From: Paraburkholderia elongata
GTDB lineage: Bacteria > Pseudomonadota > Gammaproteobacteria > Burkholderiales > Burkholderiaceae
Length of the DNA: 57,419 nucleotides
Assembly (NCBI RefSeq): GCF_013177735.1
Contig: NZ_WOEZ01000292.1
Coordinates: 1-57,419, forward strand
Direction of reading: 5' to 3'
The notes below the pieces were generated by a model. It saw only the letters and a list, made by a program, of their open reading frames with translations, made no database searches and was not told where the DNA came from. The translations under genes were made by a program, and so were the position numbers. Below are positions 17,428-25,226 of this stretch, piece after piece. How positions within the stretch are numbered: position 1 is the stretch's first letter; each line of letters opens with the position of its first letter.

Positions 17428-18729
17428 GTGTCCCGGAACGACGATGCAACTTTTTGGCGCAACGCCAGGCAGCACCTCATCCGCTATGGCGGCACCTTCG
17501 AGCCGATGATCATTGAGCGCGCCCAGGGCAGCTTCGTCTATGACGCGGACGGCCGCGCGATCCTGGATTTCACCTCGGGGCAGATGAGCGCGGTGCTTGG
17601 GCACAGCCATCCGGAGATCGTGTCGGTTATCAACGAATACGCCGGCAAGCTTGATCACCTCTTCAGCGGAATGCTTTCGCGACCGGTGGTCGACCTGGCG
17701 ACCCGGTTGGCCGACATCACGCCTGACGGACTCGACCGGGCACTGTTGCTCAGTACGGGCGCGGAGTCGAACGAGGCCGCCATTCGCATGGCGAAGCTGG
17801 TCACCGGCAAATATGAAATCGTCGGTTTTGCGCAATCCTGGCATGGCATGACGGGGGGCGCAGCATCCGCAACCTACAGCGCCGGTCGCAAGGGCGTCGG
17901 TCCGGCAGCCGTCGGCTCCTTCGCGATCCCCGCACCGTTCCGTTACCGGCCGCGTTTCGAGCGCAATGGTGAATACGATTACCTGGCAGAACTGGACTAC
18001 GCCTTCGATCTAATCGATCGTCAGTCCAGTGGCAATCTCGCCGCGTTCATTGCAGAGCCGATCCTCAGCTCCGGCGGGATCATCGAGCTGCCGGAAGGCT
18101 ACATGGCCGCACTGAAGCGCAAATGTGAGGAGCGCGGCATGCTGCTGATCCTCGATGAAGCGCAAACCGGAGTAGGACGCACGGGCACGATGTTCGCCTG
18201 TCAGCGCGATGGCGTCACGCCCGACATTCTCACCCTGTCGAAGACGCTGGGCGCCGGCCTGCCGCTCGCGGCCGTCGTGACCTCCGCACAGATTGAGGAG
18301 CGGGCCCATGAATTGGGTTACCTGTTCTATACGACCCATGTGTCCGATCCGCTTCCCGCCGCCGTCGGTCTGCGGGTGCTGGATGTGGTCGAGCGCGAGG
18401 GGCTGGTTGCGCGTGCGAACCTGATGGGCGAGAGACTCAGGCGCGGCCTTCTGGATCTGATGGAACGCTTTGAGTGCATCGGCGACATTCGCGGAAGAGG
18501 GCTGCTTCTGGGTATGGAGATCGTCAAGGACCGCCACACGAAGGAGCCGGCGGATGGGCTTGGCACAAGGATCACCCGCGAGTGCATGAACCTGGGGCTC
18601 AGCATGAACATCGTGCAGTTGCCCGGTATGGGCGGTGTCTTCCGGATCGCCCCTCCGTTGACCGTTCATGAGCATGAGATCGACATGGGCCTGGAACTGC
18701 TCGGGCAGGCGATTGAGCGTTCGCTGTAA
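17428..18729 (+). CDS. dgdA: 2,2-dialkylglycine decarboxylase (pyruvate)
   Basis: A 433-residue PLP enzyme of aminotransferase class III. It decarboxylates 2,2-dialkylglycines such as 2-aminoisobutyrate and transfers the amino group to pyruvate, giving a ketone, CO2 and L-alanine. The length and nearly the whole sequence agree with the Burkholderia cepacia enzyme as I recall it. Lys272 (LSKTLG) binds PLP, Asp243 and Gln246 sit in ILDEAQTG, and the specificity residues Gln52, Trp138 and Met141 (SGQM, SWHGM) are all present. It starts at GTG 17428 after AAGGAG. It is cytosolic and probably induced through DgdR. It gives the organism access to 2-methylalanine, found in fungal peptaibols, as a nitrogen source. 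Confidence 0.95.
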   Translation: MSRNDDATFWRNARQHLIRYGGTFEPMIIERAQGSFVYDADGRAILDFTSGQMSAVLGHSHPEIVSVINEYAGKLDHLFSGMLSRPVVDLATRLADITPDGLDRALLLSTGAESNEAAIRMAKLVTGKYEIVGFAQSWHGMTGGAASATYSAGRKGVGPAAVGSFAIPAPFRYRPRFERNGEYDYLAELDYAFDLIDRQSSGNLAAFIAEPILSSGGIIELPEGYMAALKRKCEERGMLLILDEAQTGVGRTGTMFACQRDGVTPDILTLSKTLGAGLPLAAVVTSAQIEERAHELGYLFYTTHVSDPLPAAVGLRVLDVVEREGLVARANLMGERLRRGLLDLMERFECIGDIRGRGLLLGMEIVKDRHTKEPADGLGTRITRECMNLGLSMNIVQLPGMGGVFRIAPPLTVHEHEIDMGLELLGQAIERSL

Positions 18730-18843
18730 TTACCTTGGTGTCCGTTGATGAGCGACGAGCGGCCGTTCGATAGTCTGCTTTGAGGCCGCGATCGCTACCT
18801 TCATTGCTTCGCCTCGCTAAAAGGGAACATGACGATCGAAGCT

Positions 18844-19100
18844 TATTTGAAGGGGGCCTTTTCCGGTTCAGCAGCATACTTGTCCCGGATCGCGATGAGC
18901 GTTGCCGTTGCCCGGGGCGATGCTATCCGGGACGGCGCCGTACATCCGTAGTGATTCGAATTGGGGCGGCGTCCCGGCTGTAACGAATGCGACGTCGGCC
19001 TCTGATATCCCGCCGCTACAGCCGGTTACCAGGCTGCAATTCGCAGCCGACATGATGCCGGCGAAAGCGCTTCGGAGACTTGGTGTGTCGTGGCAGATTC
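18844..19100 (-). pseudogene. Decayed second copy of the 14128-14598 lipoprotein gene
   Basis: The segment 18788-19105 repeats 14082-14600 at high identity, including the bases beyond the gene end. Relative to the intact copy, 212 bases are missing (14180-14391 in the intact gene). Since 212 is not divisible by three, the frame is broken. The ATG has also become a non-start (CAT on the plus strand changed to TTC at 19098-19100). The remaining frame ends early with NAHRDPGQVCC. Confidence 0.85.
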
Positions 19101-19145
19101 TTTAGATAAATAGCAAGTGGCGCAGGGCCGGCTAGCGGAGGTTCG

Positions 19146-19334
19146 TCAAACCGACCACGGCGGCCCGCGTGTCACCACCCCGTCTACGGAAGCTTCAAAT
19201 TCATTACACGTATAGCGCTCACTCAATACAGACCATAAATAACTTTTACTTTCCGATTTTCCGTCGCGCCGCCATTGTGTGAACCATACAGCCGGTCTAT
19301 AGCCACAATTCATGCGCTGCGCAGCAGCATCCAT
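19146..19334 (-). CDS. Doubtful short protein or gene relic
   Basis: A 62-codon frame reading MDAAAQRMNCGYRPAVWFTQ. The same frame stays open upstream for some 30 more codons without a clear start, so it may be the end of a truncated gene. No ribosome site, signal peptide or family resemblance was found. It lies between the decayed lipoprotein copy and the second beta-propeller gene. Confidence 0.25.
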   Translation of the reverse strand: MDAAAQRMNCGYRPAVWFTQWRRDGKSESKSYLWSVLSERYTCNEFEASVDGVVTRGPPWSV

Positions 19335-19487
19335 GGGAAACGTGGCTTTCTCTTCACATGACGCTTTCTTAAGATTCCTTAAGAAATCGCTCGGTGATCG
19401 TTGTCGATCAAGAGCGGAAGAATTTTTAGTACTCAGGCCGATCCCGAGACCGACGGTCAGGCCAATAAACGGAAAGGAGACAAATCG

Positions 19488-20609
19488 ATGGCAAAGTGCT
19501 TCATGACCTTGATGTTGCTCACCGCGGCCGCATTGGCCGGCTGCGGAGGTGGAGATAACGTCAGCGGACCGACACAGCCGAAGCTACTGACGAACATCGC
19601 CGTGCCCAATGCTTCGAGCCCACCATTCAGTTTCGACATCGGCTACATCGAGGCCGGCAAGTATTATCTTACCGACCGCAATAACAAAGCAGTCGATGTC
19701 GTGGATACCAAATCGAACACGTTGATCGCACAGATCCTGGGACCATTCATCGGCGCCGGCGCCACGACAAACGAGTCCGGTCCCGACGGAATTGTAGGCA
19801 TCACCGGCACGAACACGATCTATGTCGGCGACGTCGACTCAGTCAAGGTGATCGATACGGCTGCGCAAAAGACGGTCAACACAATTACCATCAGTAATTC
19901 CGGATCGCGCGTCGATGAGGGCTGCTACGACCCAGATGATCATCTCGTGATGTACACGAGCCCCGGAGACTCGCCGCCGTTCGTCACGTTCATTTCCACG
20001 CTGACACAACAGGCGGTGGTAAAGCTTCCTTTCAACGGCTCGTCGGGACTCGAAGCGTGCACCTATGACCCTGCCTCGAAGAGCTTTTTGATCAACAATG
20101 ACGGGACCTCCGCCAATCCCAATGGCGAGCTCGATGTCATCACTGCCAGCTCGGCGGTGGCGGGAAGTCCTTCTGTCAGCAAGTCGTTTCCACTAGGGAA
20201 ATGCGGACCGGCGGGAATCGTGCTTGGCCCGAATAACGACGTGCTCATTGGATGCGATCCACCGGCCGGGAACCCCCTCATCACGCTGATCCTCGATCGT
20301 ACGAGTGGCGCAATTCAAGCCACCGTGCCATTTGGCGGAGTGGATCAGGTCAACTACGATCCGGCTTCCAACCGCTATTTCCTGCCGGCCCGGCACTACG
20401 TCACGAGCGGTACCGCTGCCGCGTCAGGATTTAGTCCGCAGATGGGCGTAATCGACGGCGCGTCACGGCGGTTGCTCTTTCAGATTCCTGTCGGCACCGG
20501 CGCACATTCTGTCGCCATCGACAGCACGCTCGGGCAAGTGTATGTGCCCTTCCAGGCCGGCGCGACAGGATTCCCCAACGGCGGCATCTCCGTGTTCTCG
20601 ACCCACTAG
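19488..20609 (+). CDS. Beta-propeller-like lipoprotein (second)
   Basis: A 373-residue exported protein starting MAKCFMTLMLLTAAALAGCG at 19488 after AAGGAG; an in-frame start 29 codons upstream lacks a ribosome site. The lipobox LAGC has Cys18. Repeated blade-like units such as YYLTDRNNKAVDVVD, TIYVGDVDSVKVID and VYVPFQAGATGF suggest a YVTN/NHL-type propeller. Several paired cysteines occur (GCYDP, ACTYDP, KCGPAG, GCDPP). It resembles 12916-13995 in type but not closely in sequence. Function unknown. Confidence 0.8.
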   Translation: MAKCFMTLMLLTAAALAGCGGGDNVSGPTQPKLLTNIAVPNASSPPFSFDIGYIEAGKYYLTDRNNKAVDVVDTKSNTLIAQILGPFIGAGATTNESGPDGIVGITGTNTIYVGDVDSVKVIDTAAQKTVNTITISNSGSRVDEGCYDPDDHLVMYTSPGDSPPFVTFISTLTQQAVVKLPFNGSSGLEACTYDPASKSFLINNDGTSANPNGELDVITASSAVAGSPSVSKSFPLGKCGPAGIVLGPNNDVLIGCDPPAGNPLITLILDRTSGAIQATVPFGGVDQVNYDPASNRYFLPARHYVTSGTAAASGFSPQMGVIDGASRRLLFQIPVGTGAHSVAIDSTLGQVYVPFQAGATGFPNGGISVFSTH

Positions 20610-20855
20610 TCTTGCCGATGTGAGTCGTAGTCTAGCGGGCCAGATTGGATGACGATTGCCGCAGATAGGTCTCAACAATGGTTGGATGGGCGCTCCCATC
20701 AACGCTCCGCGATCCGGTGGGTTGCCGGTCCGGAGCGCCGGTGGTTCACGCGTATTCCTGCTTCCATTGCCGATAACGCCGCTTTGGCTCGACGAGATCG
20801 AGCCAAAACGTGGCGCTCGATAGCTCGCTGCGAGGCAAGCCACCAGCAAAAGATC
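20610..20855. other. Convergent gap, nothing recognised
   Basis: This gap separates the lipoprotein gene from the minus-strand EIIA gene. No hairpin with a T-run and no supported frame was seen. Confidence 0.3.
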
Positions 20856-21803
20856 CTATTTGCGCGAACGGAACAGTTTGACGACTGTGCCCGGATGACC
20901 GGCCGAATCAGCGTACGGTGCGCTGCGCTCGGCCTCATCCGCCGCCTCGTAGCTTGCGAACAGCTGGCACACGGCCCCCGCGTCGAGACAGCCATGTAGC
21001 AGCTCGCGGAACTGGTGGTCGCAGAAGCGCTGCGCCACGTCAGCCAGCAGGCGCAGATGCGTGGTATTTGCCCATTCCGGGACTAGCAGGATGACCACGT
21101 CGCTCACAGGTTTCCCATCTGGAGCATCGAACGGAATCGGCTTCGCGGGCCGGACATAAAACGCCATGGCGTGGCGCAGCATTTTGATTTGACCGTGCGG
21201 AACGGCGACGCCCTGGCCGAGGCCAGTCGAACCTAGCGCCTCACGCGCCATGAGCCCCGCGGTCACGCTTGTTGCCGGCAGACCATAGTGTTGTTCGAAG
21301 AAGCGGCCAAACCGTGCGAAAAGGGTCTCACGGTCCGCTACGTCCAAGCCAAGCAGAACATGTTCCGGAGAAAGCAGTTGCGCAACGGTGTCCCCTTTTG
21401 CTGCAGATTCAGCTGGATCATCCGGTGAATCGACGCGCGGCTGGGGCTGGGCATGCATCAAATCCCGCCAGGCGTCGGTTGGCGCGTCGGGGATTTCAAG
21501 CAGTTGCCCTACCTCCGCAGCCGGCGCCAGATGCGCGAGCCGTTGAATGGCCCCGTTGACCGCGTCCTTGGGCAGATAGAGCGATAGCCGCACGCGGCCT
21601 GTTCCGTGCAGAGGCGCGACGCGAATGGTCCATTGCTGATCGCCGCAGTCTCGGATCAGCGCCTGGCGCAAGGGTGTGGCGTGTTGGGCGTCGAGAGTAA
21701 CGCGCATCATCACATTGCGGCTCGGCGCGGACCGCGATTGGCCGTGGGGCGATGCTTTACCCAATCCAAAAAAACTCCGCAGACCAACCAGTGCGCGTGT
21801 CAT
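20856..21803 (-). CDS. PTS EIIA (PtsN-like) protein with extra N-terminal domain
   Basis: A 315-residue protein. The C-terminal half (about 138-300) is a mannitol/fructose-type EIIA domain like EIIA-Ntr, with the phosphorylatable His203 in GVAVPHGQI. The N-terminal 130 residues (MRVTLDAQHATPLRQALIRD onward) form an unassigned alpha/beta region, joined by a Pro/Asp-rich linker. Free PtsN is only about 150 residues. It is the last gene after kdpC (167-base gap, same strand). In E. coli unphosphorylated EIIA-Ntr binds KdpD and stimulates kdp expression, and also inhibits TrkA. Here no kdpDE follows, so this protein may be a local regulator of the Kdp pump. That link is inference. Confidence 0.8.
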   Translation of the reverse strand: MTRALVGLRSFFGLGKASPHGQSRSAPSRNVMMRVTLDAQHATPLRQALIRDCGDQQWTIRVAPLHGTGRVRLSLYLPKDAVNGAIQRLAHLAPAAEVGQLLEIPDAPTDAWRDLMHAQPQPRVDSPDDPAESAAKGDTVAQLLSPEHVLLGLDVADRETLFARFGRFFEQHYGLPATSVTAGLMAREALGSTGLGQGVAVPHGQIKMLRHAMAFYVRPAKPIPFDAPDGKPVSDVVILLVPEWANTTHLRLLADVAQRFCDHQFRELLHGCLDAGAVCQLFASYEAADEAERSAPYADSAGHPGTVVKLFRSRK

Positions 21804-21970
21804 GCCGGCCCCCTGTCCGTTGTTTGTTATCAGGCTACGCGAATCGGCGTTAACCTGGCATAAAAATCGCTGCTATCCGCAGACAGTTTTGCTCGACATG
21901 TGCGCGTGTCAACACTTCAGCCAAATCGCCTGCATGACATCGGTGCAGGACGCCATGCAGGCGGATCTAA

Positions 21971-22987
21971 TCATGCAGGCGCTCCATAACGCCGGCGTAG
22001 TTCGAGATTGACAGCGAGCACATTCACCAGCGGGTCGCCGACCAGCCCGCCGATCGGCGCATGCTCCTGCTGATGCAACACGGCATTGATCTCACCGCGC
22101 ACCATCGCCGGGTCACGCTTCGTATCCTTGGCCCACGCGGCGGCTACGCGATCGAGCTGGTAAGTCGCGTTGGCCAGCGTGATGTCCGGGTCCAGTCCCG
22201 ACCCCGACGTTGTGACGAAATCGCCGGGCACTTCCTGCAACACCACATCCGGGTGATCCTGGCGCCACGTGTCGAAGAAGATCGACTGAACGTCCGCGCC
22301 GTCCTTCACGGGTTCGATCGTGGTGACGCTCTTGCCATCGCTGCCGGTGCGCGTCACGCTCGACGGAAACTGCCCGGGATGCTCGGCCGAGAACCTTTCG
22401 AAGAACACCACGGCCAGATCAGCCGCCTTGGGGTTCGGCGTAGCGGGATTCGCCGCTATCCATTTCTTGACCACCGCGGGATGTTGCTTCGTCCAGTCGT
22501 CGACATACTTGCCGTGTGACGGATCTGCGTTGACCCATGCCTGCGCGAGACTGTTATGCGCGTCGGCCCATTGGGCGACGATATGCGGTTGGCCGCCCGC
22601 ATGATCTGCCTGGAACCAGCTTTCCACATCGGGGGCAACGAGTTGTCCTGCTTTCGGTCCACCGGCATAGCGTGCGATCGGCCCGAGCAGCCGGGCGACG
22701 CGGTCGCGCAGCTGATAGTTCGACGCGCTGAGCGTAGATGAACCCGAAGCCGACGCGTCATATGACACCGCCGACGGACGCGCCTGGAAATACTCGTCTT
22801 TCGTAAACGGTTGCGCGATCAGCAGCGAGCCGACCGGCTTGCCGTCAGGGCCGTCGACGATACTGCCGTTCGCCTGGAATGGGAAGGCAGTCTGACCGAT
22901 GATCCACAGCACCGCAGGATAAACGCCGCAGACAAGGACAGTAATGAATCCCAGCAGCCACAGACTCTTTGACAGATAGCGCAGCAT
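21971..22987 (-). CDS. kdpC: Potassium-transporting ATPase subunit C, extended form
   Basis: A 338-residue KdpC, against about 190 in E. coli. Residues 1-34 hold the single membrane anchor (LWLLGFITVLVCGVYPAVLW). The conserved head motif SLLIAQPF and YFQARPSAVSYDASASG follow, and the C-terminal part has PGDFVTTSGSGLDPDIT and GLVGDPLVNVLAVNL. Between them, about residues 100-245 are an insertion not found in the usual subunit, containing VESWFQADHAGGQPH and HPAVVKKWIAANP. KdpC stabilises the KdpA-KdpB complex and raises ATP affinity, acting periplasmically. It starts 24 bases after the KdpB stop. Confidence 0.93.
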   Translation of the reverse strand: MLRYLSKSLWLLGFITVLVCGVYPAVLWIIGQTAFPFQANGSIVDGPDGKPVGSLLIAQPFTKDEYFQARPSAVSYDASASGSSTLSASNYQLRDRVARLLGPIARYAGGPKAGQLVAPDVESWFQADHAGGQPHIVAQWADAHNSLAQAWVNADPSHGKYVDDWTKQHPAVVKKWIAANPATPNPKAADLAVVFFERFSAEHPGQFPSSVTRTGSDGKSVTTIEPVKDGADVQSIFFDTWRQDHPDVVLQEVPGDFVTTSGSGLDPDITLANATYQLDRVAAAWAKDTKRDPAMVRGEINAVLHQQEHAPIGGLVGDPLVNVLAVNLELRRRYGAPA

Positions 22988-23011
22988 GGCTTTCTCCTTC
23001 TTGCGCGACTG

Positions 23012-25168
23012 TTATGCGACCAGATGCAAGCCGACCATGACCACGTCGATCAGCTTGATGCCGGCGAACGGCACGATCACGCCGCCCAGCCCCCAGACCA
23101 GCAGGTTCCGCCGCAGCAACGCGTCGGCGCCGAGCGCGCGGTATTTGACTCCCTTGAGCGCAATCGGAATCAGCAGGGGAATGATCAGCGCGTTGAAGAT
23201 CACCGCCGACAGAATCGCCGAAGTGGGCGAATGCAGATGCATCACATCCATCGCGCCGAGCCATGGCAGCGTACCGGCAAAGAGCGCGGGAACGATGGCG
23301 AAGTACTTCGCCACGTCGTTCGCAATCGAGAACGTGGTGAGCGCGCCGCGTGTCATCAGCAGTTGCTTGCCGATTTCGATCACTTCGATGAGCTTGGTCG
23401 GATCGCTATCGAGATCGACCATGTTGCCGGCTTCCTTCGCGGCCTGGGTACCCGAGTTCATCGCCAGTCCGACATCGGCTTGCGCCAATGCCGGCGCGTC
23501 GTTGGTGCCATCGCCCATCATCGCGACGAGCTTGCCTTCGGCCTGCTCCTTGCGCAGATACGTGAGCTTCGCTTCCGGCGTCGCCTCGGCAATGAAGTGG
23601 TCGACGCCCGCGAGCCGGGCGAGCGTCGCGGCAGTCAACGCATTGTCGCCGGTGACCATCACCGTATAGAGGCCCATCTTGCGCAAATGCTGGATACGTT
23701 CGCGGATGCCCGGCTTCAGAATGTCTTCGAGCACCACGACACCCGCAATCTCGTTGCCGTTCGCCACCACGAGCGGTGTAGCGCCCTGGTCGCCCGCATG
23801 CTTGAGGAGCGCAGCGAGTCCATACGGCACCTCGCCGCCGAGCTGCTGAACGTAGGCAATCAACGCATCCGGGGCGCCTTTGCGGATCACGCGTCCATCC
23901 GGCATGTCGATGCCGCTCATACGGCTCTGCGCGCTGAACGGGATGACCTTTGCGTCGTGCGGTACGCCGAGCGCCGCATAAGGCACCAGCGACGACACGA
24001 CCGTCACGATGCTCTTGCCCTCGGGCGTCTGGTCGCCGGACGAGGCCAACGCCGCGAGGCGCTTCAGTTCGCCCTCGTCGTAAGCGCCGACCGGCATGAA
24101 GGCGGTGGCGCGACGATTGCCTATGGTGATGGTGCCGGTCTTGTCGAGCACGACGGTGTCGATATCGCCGGCGACCTCGACGGCTTTGCCGCTCTTCGCG
24201 ATGATGTTGGCACGCAATGCCCTGTCCATCCCCGCGATGCCGATCGCGGCAAGCAGCGCGCCGATCGTCGTCGGAATCAGGCAGACGAGCAGTGCAACGA
24301 GCGTGGGGATATCGGTGCCGAGACTATGAAGCGGTTCCGAAAGGCCGAGATAGCTCGTCATGTATTGCTCGGCGTTCAACGCCATCGGCCACAACGGCAC
24401 GACGACGATCAGAAAGATCAACGTAAACGCAGACAGTACGAGCGTAAGAGCGATTTCATTCGGCGTGCGCTGGCGCACCGCGCCTTCGACCAGCGCGATC
24501 ATCCGGTCGAGGAACGTCTCACCCGCTTGCGCCGACACGCGCACGGTGATCTCATCGGAGAGCACGGTGGTGCCGCCGGTCACGCCGGAGCGGTCGCCGC
24601 CCGCGTCGCGAATCACCGGCGCGGACTCGCCGGTAATTGCCGATTCATCGACCGACGCCGTGCCTTTGATGATTTCACCATCGCTCGGAATGACTTCACC
24701 CGAGCACACGATCACAAGATCGCCGCGTTGCAGTTTGATCGACGAGACGGTCTCGCGCGAACCGTCAGGACGCAGGCGGTAAGCGATGGTGTCGCGCCGT
24801 GCGCGCCGCAATGCATCCGCTTGCGCCTTGCCACGCTCTTCGGCGATGGCAGTCGCGAAGTTCGCGAACACGACCGTCAGGAAGAGCCAAACGTCCAGCG
24901 CAATGAAGTAAGTGAGCGGCGCCTGGCTATGCGCGGCGCCCATCGCCATCTGGATGATGAAGACGAGCGTCAGCACTGCGCCGATCTCAACCACGAACAT
25001 CACTGGATTCTTCCACTGGATGTCGGGCCGCAACGAGACCAATGATTGCCGCAGCGCCGCGCGCACCAGCGGCGAGGTGAACAACCCGCCGGTCGCCGAT
25101 TTGCGCGGCGGACGGGGGCCGGCCGTCATCCCGGCTGCCGGTCCATGCGCGACTTTTGCTGTTTCCAT
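23012..25168 (-). CDS. kdpB: Potassium-transporting P-type ATPase, subunit B
   Basis: A 718-residue P-type ATPase and energy-coupling subunit of the Kdp potassium pump. Starting at 25168 (METAKVAHG) after GAGGAG fits better than the longer frame at 25264. TGES is at 179-182, the phosphorylated Asp342 is in DKTGT, and the hinge GDGTNDAPALAQADVG is near the C-terminus, with NSGTQAAKEAGNMVDLDS after it. Its N-terminal 33 residues are Pro/Gly/Ala rich and variable. It lies between kdpA (58-base gap) and kdpC (24-base gap). It is located in the inner membrane and pumps K+ inward at very low external K+. Confidence 0.97.
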   Translation of the reverse strand: METAKVAHGPAAGMTAGPRPPRKSATGGLFTSPLVRAALRQSLVSLRPDIQWKNPVMFVVEIGAVLTLVFIIQMAMGAAHSQAPLTYFIALDVWLFLTVVFANFATAIAEERGKAQADALRRARRDTIAYRLRPDGSRETVSSIKLQRGDLVIVCSGEVIPSDGEIIKGTASVDESAITGESAPVIRDAGGDRSGVTGGTTVLSDEITVRVSAQAGETFLDRMIALVEGAVRQRTPNEIALTLVLSAFTLIFLIVVVPLWPMALNAEQYMTSYLGLSEPLHSLGTDIPTLVALLVCLIPTTIGALLAAIGIAGMDRALRANIIAKSGKAVEVAGDIDTVVLDKTGTITIGNRRATAFMPVGAYDEGELKRLAALASSGDQTPEGKSIVTVVSSLVPYAALGVPHDAKVIPFSAQSRMSGIDMPDGRVIRKGAPDALIAYVQQLGGEVPYGLAALLKHAGDQGATPLVVANGNEIAGVVVLEDILKPGIRERIQHLRKMGLYTVMVTGDNALTAATLARLAGVDHFIAEATPEAKLTYLRKEQAEGKLVAMMGDGTNDAPALAQADVGLAMNSGTQAAKEAGNMVDLDSDPTKLIEVIEIGKQLLMTRGALTTFSIANDVAKYFAIVPALFAGTLPWLGAMDVMHLHSPTSAILSAVIFNALIIPLLIPIALKGVKYRALGADALLRRNLLVWGLGGVIVPFAGIKLIDVVMVGLHLVA

Positions 25169-25226
25169 GATGGATGCTCCTCGATCCAGTAACGCAGCCA
25201 GTTCAATAGCGATAGAGGCGTGCCGG

